NCBI GenBank assembly: GCA_036258055.1
Contig: DATAEK010000282.1
Coordinates: 62,001-126,000, forward strand
Length of the DNA stretch: 64,000 nt
Reading direction: 5' to 3'
From: DATAEK01 sp036258055
GTDB lineage: Bacteria > Acidobacteriota > Vicinamibacteria > Vicinamibacterales > 2-12-FULL-66-21
Numbering within the stretch: the first letter of the stretch is position 1; each line of letters starts with the position of its first letter. This document shows, in pieces, positions 25,308 to 34,249 of the stretch. Under the pieces are notes generated by a model. That model worked only from the letters and a program-made list of their open reading frames with translations. It was not told the origin of the DNA and did not search any database. The translations under genes and the position numbers were made by a program.

Positions 25308-26267
25308 CTAGGTCAGCTTTGTCACCCAGAGGGGCGAATCCTTGCGCGGCAGGTCGCAGGCTCGGCAGATATCGGGCCCACCGCTCTCGAGGTGCTCACG
25401 ACGGACACGCCGGTAGGGCTCGGCGTTCCAGATCTCCCGAATGGTGGAGGTGTTGAGGTCGCCGAGGACGGTACGGCCGTCGAAATCGGCGCAGCAGAGC
25501 GAGACGCGGCCGTCCCAGAGCACGGTAAACGTCAGCCACGGACGGTAACACGGGTAGTTGACGTCCGACTCGCGGTTGAGAGTGCCGGCCCAGTTGTGAA
25601 GATCCGTGATGTGGATCTTGTCCGCGATCGCCTTCCAGTGCTCGATGAACGCCTGCTCGTCGAGTGAGTTGTTCTGACGGACGAACGAGAGGATCAGTTT
25701 CGGGCGCCGACGGCCGAGCTCCGTGCGCAGCCGGACGAGCCGCTCGATATTGGCGATGACCTTGTCGTACTTCAGCCCGATGCGCGTCGATTCGAAGACT
25801 TCTTTGCCCGACGCGTCGACGCTGATGTTGATCGCGTCGAGTCCCGCTTCGATCATGCCCCGCGCGACCTGCTCGGTGATGAGCGAGCCGTTGCTGATCA
25901 TCCCGACTTCCTGGATGCCCTTCTGCTTCGCGTAGCGCACCTTGTCGACGAGCCCGCGGTCGATGAAGGGCTCGCCGTAGTTGTGGACGCGCACGTGGGT
26001 GATCCCGAGCTCGACGCACTCGTCGACGATCTTCGTGAACAGCTCGAACGACATCACGCCCTGACGACGGTGCATTTCGTCGCGGGGACAGAAGACGCAC
26101 TTCGCGTTGCAGATGTTCGTGCTTTCGATCTGCACGATCTCCGGCAGAACTGGCGCGCGATCGCGGCCGGTTGCGAGCAGCAGACGCCGGACCGGCTTGG
26201 CGTTGCGCCGCAGCAGGCTCTCGACGGTCCGGCGTGCGCCGGCTTTGATACCCAGGGTCGTGCCCAT
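25308..26267 (-). CDS. Radical SAM/SPASM domain protein
   Basis: Radical SAM protein of 319 residues. The [4Fe-4S] cysteines are C53-x3-C57-x2-C60 (NICNAKCVFC), the GGE equivalent is NYGEPFID, and the C-terminal SPASM-like cysteines are in SLCCADFDG and DICRACDLPR. This variant, with NYGEP and CCADFDG, is common in surface-polysaccharide loci, where its reaction is uncharacterised. It starts 3 bp after the epimerase stop, so it is part of the same operon. Confidence 0.85.
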   Translation of the reverse strand: MGTTLGIKAGARRTVESLLRRNAKPVRRLLLATGRDRAPVLPEIVQIESTNICNAKCVFCPRDEMHRRQGVMSFELFTKIVDECVELGITHVRVHNYGEPFIDRGLVDKVRYAKQKGIQEVGMISNGSLITEQVARGMIEAGLDAINISVDASGKEVFESTRIGLKYDKVIANIERLVRLRTELGRRRPKLILSFVRQNNSLDEQAFIEHWKAIADKIHITDLHNWAGTLNRESDVNYPCYRPWLTFTVLWDGRVSLCCADFDGRTVLGDLNTSTIREIWNAEPYRRVRREHLESGGPDICRACDLPRKDSPLWVTKLT

Positions 26268-26270
26268 GCG

Positions 26271-27233
26271 TTACTGCTGACGAAAGTATTCGATCACGCG
26301 CTCCACCATCTCGTCGAGTTCGACGGTCGGGGCGTAGCCGATGAGCGCGTGAATCTTCGAGATGTCCGGAACGCGGCGCGGCATGTCCTCGAAGCCGGCC
26401 TCGTACGCCTGATCGTAAGGGATCAGGACGATTTTCGAGTGGCTTCCGGCCAGCGTCCTCACTCGTTCCGCCAGATCCCCGATGGTGATCTCCTTGCCAT
26501 TGCCCACGTTGAAGACCTGTCCGACCGCGCGCGGATCGTTGATGAGCGCGACAACCGCGCGGACGACATCGCCGACGTAAGTGAAGCTCCGCGACTGCGT
26601 CCCGTCGCCGAAGACCGTGATCGGCTGGCCGGACAGTGCCTGACGGACGAAATTGGGGATGACCATCCCGTACTGCCCGGTCTGCCTCGGTCCGACGGTA
26701 TTGAAGAGACGCAGCACGATCACCGGCAGCTTGCGTTCCTTCCAGTACGCCAGCGCGAGGAACTCGTCAATCATCTTGCTGCAGGCATAGGCCCAGCGGT
26801 GCTTTTGCGTCGGGCCCAGCACCAGATCCGCGTCTTCGCGGAACGGCACGTTGACGCTCTTCCCGTAGACCTCGGACGTCGACGCGATGAGCACCAGCTT
26901 TTTCTTCTTGTTGGCGAGCTTCAGGACGACTTCAGTGCCGTGCACGTTGGTCTCGATGGTGTGCACGGGCGCCTCGACGATCAGCTTCACGCCCACCGCC
27001 GCCGCCAGGTGCACGACCGTATCACAGCGATCGATGAGCTCGGCCAGGACGGGTTCGTTGGTGACGGTGTCGATGGTGTAGTGAAATCGCGGGTGCGACT
27101 TCAAGTGGACGATGTTGTCGATCGAGCCGGTGGACAGGTTGTCGAGAACGAACACTTCGTCGCCGCGTTCGAGCAGTGCTTCCGACAGATGTGACCCGAC
27201 GAACCCCGCGCCGCCGGTGATGAGGACACGCAT
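26271..27233 (-). CDS. NAD-dependent sugar-nucleotide epimerase/dehydratase (extended SDR)
   Basis: Extended SDR of 320 residues acting on NDP-sugars. The NAD site is GGAGFVGSHL (residues about 7-16), the catalytic serine/threonine lies in STSEVYG, and the Y-x3-K motif is WAYACSKMIDE. LRLFNTVGPRQTG and FGDGTQSRSFTYVGDVV are typical of UDP-glucose 4-epimerase, GDP-mannose dehydratase or UDP-xylose synthase relatives; the exact reaction cannot be fixed. The ATG at 27233 overlaps the stop of the upstream gene by one base (TGATG). Confidence 0.88.
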   Translation of the reverse strand: MRVLITGGAGFVGSHLSEALLERGDEVFVLDNLSTGSIDNIVHLKSHPRFHYTIDTVTNEPVLAELIDRCDTVVHLAAAVGVKLIVEAPVHTIETNVHGTEVVLKLANKKKKLVLIASTSEVYGKSVNVPFREDADLVLGPTQKHRWAYACSKMIDEFLALAYWKERKLPVIVLRLFNTVGPRQTGQYGMVIPNFVRQALSGQPITVFGDGTQSRSFTYVGDVVRAVVALINDPRAVGQVFNVGNGKEITIGDLAERVRTLAGSHSKIVLIPYDQAYEAGFEDMPRRVPDISKIHALIGYAPTVELDEMVERVIEYFRQQ

Positions 27234-29107
27234 CAATACGACTCCAGCGGCAAGGCTGCGCGGGTCGGCTCTGGCGCCCGCGGCTCGAGCAGCTCGAGCA
27301 CGGCGTCAACCGTCCGGTCTGCGGCCCGGCCATCCGACCCCATCCCGAACCGCGCGAGGAGGTCCCGTCGCGTCGCCCACAGTCCCTGCCGAAACTCCTC
27401 ATCATACAGGATTTGCCGCAGCCGCCGCACGAGGTCCGGGAGCGCGGCGCCGGCGAGGAGACCGGCATCGACGAAGGGCGTCAGGTTGTTCGGCAGCCCG
27501 ATGACGAGGGCGGGAATGCCGAGCACCGCCGCATCCAGCGCTACCGTGGAGTTCACCGTGACGATGGCCCGGCTCGCGCGCAGGAGCGGCGCGAGCGGTG
27601 TGGACGCGGGCAGGATCGTCACGTGCCCGTGTCCGCGGGCAACGTGGTCGTAGACAGAGGGAGTTTCCGCGGGATGGGCTTTGATCGCGAGATGGACGCC
27701 TGGAACCTCGCCAGCCGCCGCCACGAGCGCCGGCAGAACGCGTTGTGCTTCCCGGTGCTTGGTGACGAGCAGCACCAGCGCGTCGGCGTCCGTCACGCCC
27801 GCGCTGGATCGTGCGCTCGCGAGGTCGACCTCCGTCAGGCGCGACGCCGCGGCCACGAGATCGTCGAGACGCGGGCTGCCGCTGATCCGGACCGCTTCGC
27901 GCGGGAATCGCCCGGCGTTCACGAGATGGGTCGCAGCGTAGTCGTCGAAGGCCAGGGTCACTGACGGGCGTGGAAATCCGCGGTCGCCCGGGTTCTGCGG
28001 ATCCGGGGCCATCTCGTCGGGCTCGTGCAGATAGTTCAGCCACTGCCGGTAGATGAATCCGTGCTGCAGACCCGCGGTCGGAATGTTCCGCCGGCGGCAC
28101 TCCAGGATGAGCGCCCGACCCCATCCTCCGGCCTCTGCGTACGTGACCGCGATCCCCGGTTTCAGCGAATCGAGGGCGGCGGCCGCCTCGTCCATGACTC
28201 GCGCAGACCACGGCCACTGCAGGAGCGCAATGCCCGCCAGCTCCTCACGCACGATCGGCCAGCAGTCGCAGCCATGAATCACCGACGCCTTTCGCAGGTC
28301 CGCGCTCCGCCACAGCGCGCGGCGAAATGCGTGACGCCTTCGCCACACCGCACGTGACTCCTTCAGGCGCGCAAGCGGCGCGAAGTCCTCGACGGGGATC
28401 GCCGCCTGCGACGGCTGACGCGCCGTCAAGGGCGACCACCAGCGTCGTGCCCGGAAATTCTCGGAGGGACCAAGGCTGACGTACTGAACCGCCCCTGCTG
28501 GCAGACGCCGCTCCAACGCCGTCAGGACCGGCCCGATGTACGACTCCGCGCTGCCGTCTTCGGTGCCCGCACGCCAGAAGGCGCGATGGATGAACGTCAC
28601 AACGGAAGGTGTCCTCGTGATCTCCGGGGACCGCTTGCCCATGCGTGCTGCGACAGCGGAAAGATGCAGCCAGGCCCCGCGGGCGTCCATCGCCACGATT
28701 CGCATCGGTGACGTGCGTGGAAAATCGCGAGGTCCGGTGCATGGAATGCTCGCAAGTGCGGCCACGCGGGGCACGAGCCCGCACGCGATCCGGCTTTCGC
28801 TCGAAACGCTCAACCCGTCCGGGTGTTCGATGGCGATCAGCCGTTCGAGGGCCCTGATCGTGCGAAAGATCTCGAGCACGACCTGCTGCTTGTGCAGATA
28901 CAACTCGGCGAACCACCAGAGCGAATCGCCGCGGTAGGTGAATCGGCGCCGTAGCGGCTCGCCGTCGACATTCGCGTGTCGGAGGCTCTTGATCCACGCG
29001 TGGGCTTCGGTGGACGCGGATTCTTCGGCGGCTGCATCGAGGTAGTCGGTGAGGATGACCTCGCGTCGCTCCGGTCCGGTGCCGATGGCAACCGTTGCGT
29101 CGCTCAT
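27233..29107 (-). CDS. GT-B-fold capsule/polysialyltransferase-like glycosyltransferase (putative)
   Basis: Protein of 624 residues with no clear close family. The C-terminal half looks like a GT-B donor domain of CDP-glycerol/polysialyltransferase or KpsC-related type: GLQHGFIYRQWLNYLHEPDE, AIKAHPAETPSVYDHVARG and VNSTVALDAAVLGIPALVIG are recognisable signatures. The N-terminal 300 residues are helical and of unknown function. It probably transfers a sugar or glycerol-phosphate-like group to the glycan. ATG 29107 overlaps the GT9 stop (ATGA); a longer frame to 29602 is rejected as a shadow. Confidence 0.65.
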   Translation of the reverse strand: MSDATVAIGTGPERREVILTDYLDAAAEESASTEAHAWIKSLRHANVDGEPLRRRFTYRGDSLWWFAELYLHKQQVVLEIFRTIRALERLIAIEHPDGLSVSSESRIACGLVPRVAALASIPCTGPRDFPRTSPMRIVAMDARGAWLHLSAVAARMGKRSPEITRTPSVVTFIHRAFWRAGTEDGSAESYIGPVLTALERRLPAGAVQYVSLGPSENFRARRWWSPLTARQPSQAAIPVEDFAPLARLKESRAVWRRRHAFRRALWRSADLRKASVIHGCDCWPIVREELAGIALLQWPWSARVMDEAAAALDSLKPGIAVTYAEAGGWGRALILECRRRNIPTAGLQHGFIYRQWLNYLHEPDEMAPDPQNPGDRGFPRPSVTLAFDDYAATHLVNAGRFPREAVRISGSPRLDDLVAAASRLTEVDLASARSSAGVTDADALVLLVTKHREAQRVLPALVAAAGEVPGVHLAIKAHPAETPSVYDHVARGHGHVTILPASTPLAPLLRASRAIVTVNSTVALDAAVLGIPALVIGLPNNLTPFVDAGLLAGAALPDLVRRLRQILYDEEFRQGLWATRRDLLARFGMGSDGRAADRTVDAVLELLEPRAPEPTRAALPLESY

Positions 29108-30303
29108 ACCCTGCCGGTACCGGTCCGCGCCCGCCCCGCCGGTGATTCTGCCAGCACGGACAAGACAGCCTCGAGCACGCGATCGACGGACACAGCAACG
29201 AGGCAGTCCGGGGTGTGACCGACACATCGTGCTGGCGGCAGCCGGATTCTGTTGCACGGACTGCAGGGAAGATCGACGCGGATCACCCGGTCGGACGCGC
29301 CGCGTGGCGCGTACCGTCTCGGATCGGACGGGCCGAACACGGCGACGACTGGTGTGCCAACCGCCGATGCCAGATGCATCGGTCCCGTGTCGCCGGTGAG
29401 GAGGAGATCGACCCGCTCGAAAAGTGCGGCCAGCACGAGCAGATCGGCGTCGCCGACCACGTCGACGAGATGGTCGGCTGGAACCACGGACTTCACCACG
29501 TCGCTGAGCGGCCGGTCCGCGTCGCTGCCGGTGAGCACGATCGTGGCGCCGTGCGCGCGTACGAGCGTTGACGCCACGGACGCGAACCGCGCCGGCTCCC
29601 ATTGCTTGATGGCACGGCCGCCGCTGGTGTGTACGGCGACGATCGGTCCTCGCCCCGTCGTCGACAACCGAGCGGCCGCGCTCCGAACCGCATGATCCGG
29701 GACGTGTAACAAGGGCCGCGCCGCATCCATCGCGGGCCGGCCGAACACTTCACTCACGAGGCGCCGCGCGTTGTCCGTCGTGTGGGTGCGCGGGTCGAAG
29801 TCGAGCGCGAGATCGAGCAGCGCGCCGCCGCCGCCGCTGCGATACCCGGCGGTCCATCCCGCGCCCGCGGCAGCGAGGAGCAGGTTGCTGCGAATGTCGG
29901 GCTCGAAGTTGATGGCGAGATCGTAGTGCCGCGGTCGCCATCCTCGGGCACGGCGAAGGAGCGCGGGCATGTCCGCGCCGCCTGCATCGCGAGCGAGCCA
30001 GCCCGCATCGAGCGACTCGACGCGTGTCACCGCTGGAATGGCCTCGGCCAGCGCGGCGTTCCAGTGTCCGACCACGAGGTCGATTTCAGAGTCCGGCGCG
30101 AGGGACCGCACGTCGGCAATGGCCGGAAGAGCCATCAGCAGATCGCCGATGCGCTCGAGCCGCAGGAGCAGAATCCGTCGAGGCGACTGGCTCGTCCCCC
30201 GTCGCCTGCGGAACGGCGCACGCAGCCAGGCGACGGTCGAGAGGACGCCGTCCGCCGCGCGCACCAGCCGGCGTTCGCGGGCGTCGTAGATCTGAAGTGG
30301 CAT
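29104..30303 (-). CDS. GT9-family (heptosyltransferase-like) glycosyltransferase
   Basis: GT-B glycosyltransferase of 399 residues resembling ADP-heptose:LPS heptosyltransferases. The N-terminal ILLLRLERIGDLLMALPAI and the C-terminal LLTGDTGPMHLASAVGTPVVAVFG with FGPSDPRRYAP are GT9 hallmarks. It carries a basic N-terminal extension of about 40 residues. It may add heptose or another sugar to LPS core or a lipid-linked glycan. It overlaps the next gene by 4 bp and follows the large GT-C gene by 15 bp. Confidence 0.85.
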   Translation of the reverse strand: MPLQIYDARERRLVRAADGVLSTVAWLRAPFRRRRGTSQSPRRILLLRLERIGDLLMALPAIADVRSLAPDSEIDLVVGHWNAALAEAIPAVTRVESLDAGWLARDAGGADMPALLRRARGWRPRHYDLAINFEPDIRSNLLLAAAGAGWTAGYRSGGGGALLDLALDFDPRTHTTDNARRLVSEVFGRPAMDAARPLLHVPDHAVRSAAARLSTTGRGPIVAVHTSGGRAIKQWEPARFASVASTLVRAHGATIVLTGSDADRPLSDVVKSVVPADHLVDVVGDADLLVLAALFERVDLLLTGDTGPMHLASAVGTPVVAVFGPSDPRRYAPRGASDRVIRVDLPCSPCNRIRLPPARCVGHTPDCLVAVSVDRVLEAVLSVLAESPAGRARTGTGRV

Positions 30304-30318
30304 CTCGTGTCGTCCCGG

Positions 30319-32808
30319 CTATCTTACCGCCACGCGATCGAGCATGACGCCCAGGTCGCGGTCATCGGGTGTGCCCAGCAGCTTCTCCGGTACCCACACC
30401 TTCGTGGTGAGCTTGAGGGGTACGGGTTCTGCGGCGGTCGCAAGCCGGGCCGCGAGCGACGGCGGAATCTCCAGCGAGTACGGCTTGAACCCTGTGGTGA
30501 CGCGAACCGTACCTAGCGGCACGTTGTCGAGTTCAATGGTCACGTCCGCCGGCGGTGCCGCGGGCGGCCGTCCGCCATCGCTCATCCACAGCACCACCTC
30601 GCGACTTGCCGGCGTGACGTCGGTGATCGACACGTACGAGACGTCGCGCGACCAGCGGAATGTATGACCCTCGGTGATTTCCTTCGCATGAAAGCGCAGC
30701 ACGTGGAGATCGTCACGCACGCCGACGTCCAGATCGAACGGCGCGCGCGCACCCTCCGGAACTGCGTCGGTGAACGCGTAGATGCTGTAGTCGAACTCCT
30801 TGGCGCGCGGCAATCGCGGATAGATGTTCTGCGGGGCCTCGTATTCCGGTACCTGAAAGCGCTCGCTCGAAATCGGTGTGACGTCCCACTTGTGCGACAG
30901 CAGATCCGTGCCGCCGCCACCAATGAAGAGGACGCGGCGGTAGCGCTGGCGGGCCCAGTCCAGGAAGGCTCCGAATGATGACTTGTCGGGCCGTCGCGAG
31001 GCGAGCACCAGCACGTTGCGCGCGTAGATATCCGCGAGCGGTAGCGCCAGGGTGTGCGTGTCGGACGCGTCCCTCGACTCCACGATGACCAGGTCGCGGT
31101 CTCCGATCGTCTTCGACAGTTGTTCGAGCCGCGGAATGATGCCGGCGTATTCGACGTGCTGGAGGATAGGCCGGCTGGCACGCGCGTAGGCGACCGCGAC
31201 GAGAATCAGGAACACTGAACCGAGTGCGCCCCGCAGCACTCGGTTGCGGATCGTCCCGGTCAGCGTACCCGCCAGCGCCGCGTAGCACGTGAAGAGCATC
31301 GCACCCGGAAGGATCACGGCGAGAAAGCGTCGCGCCATCCAGAAATGATCGGGAACGATTCGGATCTTGTAGAAGATCGTCAGCGCGAAGATGGCGATCG
31401 TGATGAAGAGCGACGGGGCCCGCCAGAAGCTCGAACGCGCCGCCAGCGCGTAGCCGACGATCGCGGCGAGAAGCGCCGGAACGGTGAAGTAGAAGTTGGC
31501 GAACGTGCGCAACGCGTAGGCGTCGTAGTCGGTGAGCTTGCCGCCGGGCTGCCGGAAGTACAGCGCGTAGAGCGCGGCCGCGACCACGATGAGGCTGAGC
31601 AGGATCGGCGTCGTTCGTTGCACCCGCACCGCAAGGCCCGGAATGCGCGCGCCGATGGTCAGCGCCAGAACCCCGGTTCCAGCCGCCAGGGTCAGCGCCG
31701 CGTACTGCCACGTGTCCAGTTTGCCGAGGAACAGAATCGGCAACGCCACGTACGCCCGCATCGGCTCCAGCATGTAGATCGCGGCGAGCGCAGCACAGAC
31801 CGCGAGCGTTGCCAGGAATGACCAACGCACACGACGGCCGATCAGGCTCGACAGCGCCAGTCCACCGAGCACGCCGGCAATGCCCAGCAGCGAGTCGTAG
31901 CGCAGGAACAGCAACAGCCCGAGCAGGAAGCCGGCGACCGGCGCAAAAAACCGGTCGTCGTCTACGTGCGCACGCGCGTCCGCGAGCAGCGCCGCAAACA
32001 GCAGCGTCTGCATCACGAGCTCGGCGTTCGGATACCGGCCGAACCAGACCTCGATGACGTTCAGCGCCAGTAGTCCACAAGCGGCTCCGGCCACCGTTCG
32101 TCCGAACGCCCTCACGCCGGTGAAATAGACAGCGAGCAGCCCGAGAATCGCCCACACGCCGATCGCCCGTCGCGCGCCGGTCAGGCCGTCGATCCCGTAC
32201 CCGATCGCGATCGACGCCGGGAAAAGGTGAGGGAACTGACCGACGACGGTGCCGGCGTCCGGATCGCGAATGAAGAACCCCATGAAGCGCAGGCCGTAGT
32301 ACTCGCGCTGCTGGTGCGATGGAAAGAACAGATCGCGTGCGAAATTCGGCACGGATGCGATCACCGGATCCGTCGCCACGATCGCGCCACGCTGTGCGAT
32401 CTGGATCCCCTCGTTCAAATACACCCCCGGATCCTTGCCACCGATGATGTACTCGGACGGAGGAAAGAAACGCCAGAGGCCGAGGGCGGCCAGCCCGATC
32501 GGGATCAGGATCGTCAGGCCCGGCTTCCGCGCGCTCGATCCGAGCCGCAGATCGAATCTGGCCACGAGACAACCAGCCAACGTGACGATGAGGTCCGCGA
32601 TGATCAGGTTCTTGAAGCTATAGCGGCTCGACGCCGCGAGCGCGAGGACCGCCGCGAGTGAGATCCCCAGGCTGATGACGATCGCCCAGAACAACCGCTC
32701 CTCGGCGTCGAGCGCGGCGCGGCGCTCCCGCTCTACGAACGGCAACCGGAACACGACCGCCCCGGGCAGCCACGCGACGACGATGAGCTCGAGGAGCTGA
32801 AGTCCCAC
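30319..32808 (-). CDS. Large GT-C-like membrane protein with C-terminal beta module
   Basis: Integral membrane protein of 829 residues with about 14 hydrophobic helices (residues 1-560). A periplasmic loop with YIIGGKDPGVYLNEGIQIA carries the acidic D-P-G pattern of GT-C proteins. The soluble C-terminal part (about 570-829) ends with a beta-rich module closing in DLGVMLDRVAVR. That module resembles the N-terminal one of the 630-residue protein at 7148-9040 (LGVMLDWVRL). The sugar donor and acceptor are unknown. The start is GTG, 6 bp after the MBOAT stop. Confidence 0.72.
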   Translation of the reverse strand: MGLQLLELIVVAWLPGAVVFRLPFVERERRAALDAEERLFWAIVISLGISLAAVLALAASSRYSFKNLIIADLIVTLAGCLVARFDLRLGSSARKPGLTILIPIGLAALGLWRFFPPSEYIIGGKDPGVYLNEGIQIAQRGAIVATDPVIASVPNFARDLFFPSHQQREYYGLRFMGFFIRDPDAGTVVGQFPHLFPASIAIGYGIDGLTGARRAIGVWAILGLLAVYFTGVRAFGRTVAGAACGLLALNVIEVWFGRYPNAELVMQTLLFAALLADARAHVDDDRFFAPVAGFLLGLLLFLRYDSLLGIAGVLGGLALSSLIGRRVRWSFLATLAVCAALAAIYMLEPMRAYVALPILFLGKLDTWQYAALTLAAGTGVLALTIGARIPGLAVRVQRTTPILLSLIVVAAALYALYFRQPGGKLTDYDAYALRTFANFYFTVPALLAAIVGYALAARSSFWRAPSLFITIAIFALTIFYKIRIVPDHFWMARRFLAVILPGAMLFTCYAALAGTLTGTIRNRVLRGALGSVFLILVAVAYARASRPILQHVEYAGIIPRLEQLSKTIGDRDLVIVESRDASDTHTLALPLADIYARNVLVLASRRPDKSSFGAFLDWARQRYRRVLFIGGGGTDLLSHKWDVTPISSERFQVPEYEAPQNIYPRLPRAKEFDYSIYAFTDAVPEGARAPFDLDVGVRDDLHVLRFHAKEITEGHTFRWSRDVSYVSITDVTPASREVVLWMSDGGRPPAAPPADVTIELDNVPLGTVRVTTGFKPYSLEIPPSLAARLATAAEPVPLKLTTKVWVPEKLLGTPDDRDLGVMLDRVAVR

Positions 32809-32814
32809 CGAGAA

Positions 32815-34236
32815 TCAGAACTGGAAGTAGATGAACTCGGAGCCGCCGAAGTTGCCGAACAGCATGGTGAGGTAGAACGTCGCAGCGTACACAGAATAGC
32901 GCACCGGGATCGGCAGCCGCCGGACAATCAGCACGTCATCGAAGTAGGCCTCGCAGGCGTGGATCAGCACTAACGGCGCAGCGTACAGCAGGAGCGGGAC
33001 GAAGAGCCCGGTCACGTCGATCGAGCCAGGGGAAAAGTTCATTGCCAGGCTGGTGGTCAGGTTCCACAACTGGTGTTCGCTGCGCGATCTGAAGATCAGC
33101 CACCCGAGGCACGTGAGGTGAAACATGAGCGCCCAGCCGACGACCCGCGCGACGGGCGACGTCCCCAACAGCCATCGACGGGCGAGCGCTGTTTGCTCGG
33201 CGCCGCGGTATGCGATCAGCAGCAACCCTTGATAGAGCCCCCAAAGCACGAACGTCCATGCCGCCCCGTGCCACAACCCCCCAAGGACCATGGTGATCAG
33301 GAGATTGCGGCGTGTCGCCCACGCGCTGCCGCGGTTGCCGCCGAGAGGAATGTAAAGGTAGTCACGCAACCACGTCGAGAGGCTGATGTGCCAGTTCCTC
33401 CAGAACTCCTGCGGGCTGCGGACGAAGTAGGGAAAACGGAAATTCTCGATGAGCTCGATGCCCATCAGCTTCGACGTGCCGCGCGCGATGTTCGAATACC
33501 CCGCGAAGTCGCCGTAGATCTGAAGCGCGAAGGCGTAGACCCCGAGCAGCACGTTCACACCCGTGTGATGGGTGCCCGGCTCGAAGACCGTGTTTGCGAG
33601 ACCGGCCAGGTTGTCCGCCACGAAGATCTTCTGAAAGAAGCCCCACGTGATGAGCCACGCGCCGTCGCGCATCTGCTGCGCGCTGATCTGCCGCGGGTTC
33701 TGAATCTGCGGCAGCAGCCGCGTCGCTCGCAGGATCGGACCGGCGACGAGGTGCGGAAAATATGCGACGAATACGCCGAAGTCCACCAGGTTGCGCGTTG
33801 GATGAATCTCGCGCCGGTAGACGTCGATGACGTAGCTCATGGTCACGAACGTGTAGAAGGAGATGCCGACTGGCAGCAGGACGTGCAGCGTGACGAAATC
33901 CGCACGCCAGCCGACCGTTTCGAAGACCGCGCGCAGGTTATCGGCGAAGAAGTTGAAGTACTTGAAGAAGCCGAGCAGCGTCAGGTTGAACCCGAGGCTC
34001 ACGCACAGCAGTAGGCGGCGTCGGGTCGTGTTGCCACTGCGGTCGATCGCCAGCGCGCACGTGTAGTCGACGAGCGTCGATCCGATCAGGAGCGCGAGGA
34101 ACCGGTAGTCCCATGCGGCATAGAAGTAATAGCTCGCGAGGAGCAGCAACCAGTTCTGGGCGCGATGCGGCAGCAGACGGTATGCGCCGTAGACGACGAT
34201 GAAGAACCAGAGGAAGTGAAGCGAGTTGAAGACCAT
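32815..34236 (-). CDS. MBOAT-family O-acyltransferase (AlgI-like)
   Basis: Membrane-bound O-acyltransferase of 473 residues with about 10-12 helices. The catalytic histidine is in MVLGGLWHGAAW, and FGVFVAYFPHLVAGPI, LQIYGDFAGYSNIARG and FWRNWHISLSTWLRDYLYIPLGG are diagnostic of the AlgI/DltB/PatA branch. It moves acetyl groups from a cytoplasmic donor across the membrane for O-acetylation of an exopolysaccharide. The SGNH protein encoded just upstream (13-bp gap) is the expected periplasmic partner, as AlgJ/AlgX are for AlgI. Confidence 0.93.
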   Translation of the reverse strand: MVFNSLHFLWFFIVVYGAYRLLPHRAQNWLLLLASYYFYAAWDYRFLALLIGSTLVDYTCALAIDRSGNTTRRRLLLCVSLGFNLTLLGFFKYFNFFADNLRAVFETVGWRADFVTLHVLLPVGISFYTFVTMSYVIDVYRREIHPTRNLVDFGVFVAYFPHLVAGPILRATRLLPQIQNPRQISAQQMRDGAWLITWGFFQKIFVADNLAGLANTVFEPGTHHTGVNVLLGVYAFALQIYGDFAGYSNIARGTSKLMGIELIENFRFPYFVRSPQEFWRNWHISLSTWLRDYLYIPLGGNRGSAWATRRNLLITMVLGGLWHGAAWTFVLWGLYQGLLLIAYRGAEQTALARRWLLGTSPVARVVGWALMFHLTCLGWLIFRSRSEHQLWNLTTSLAMNFSPGSIDVTGLFVPLLLYAAPLVLIHACEAYFDDVLIVRRLPIPVRYSVYAATFYLTMLFGNFGGSEFIYFQF

Positions 34237-34249
34237 CGAGGAGCCGCGA

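Noticed and set aside
27233..29602. Longer start for the GT-B-like gene at 29602
   Set aside because: The extra 165 codons are a shadow of the GT9 gene; the ATG at 29107 makes a standard 4-bp overlap.
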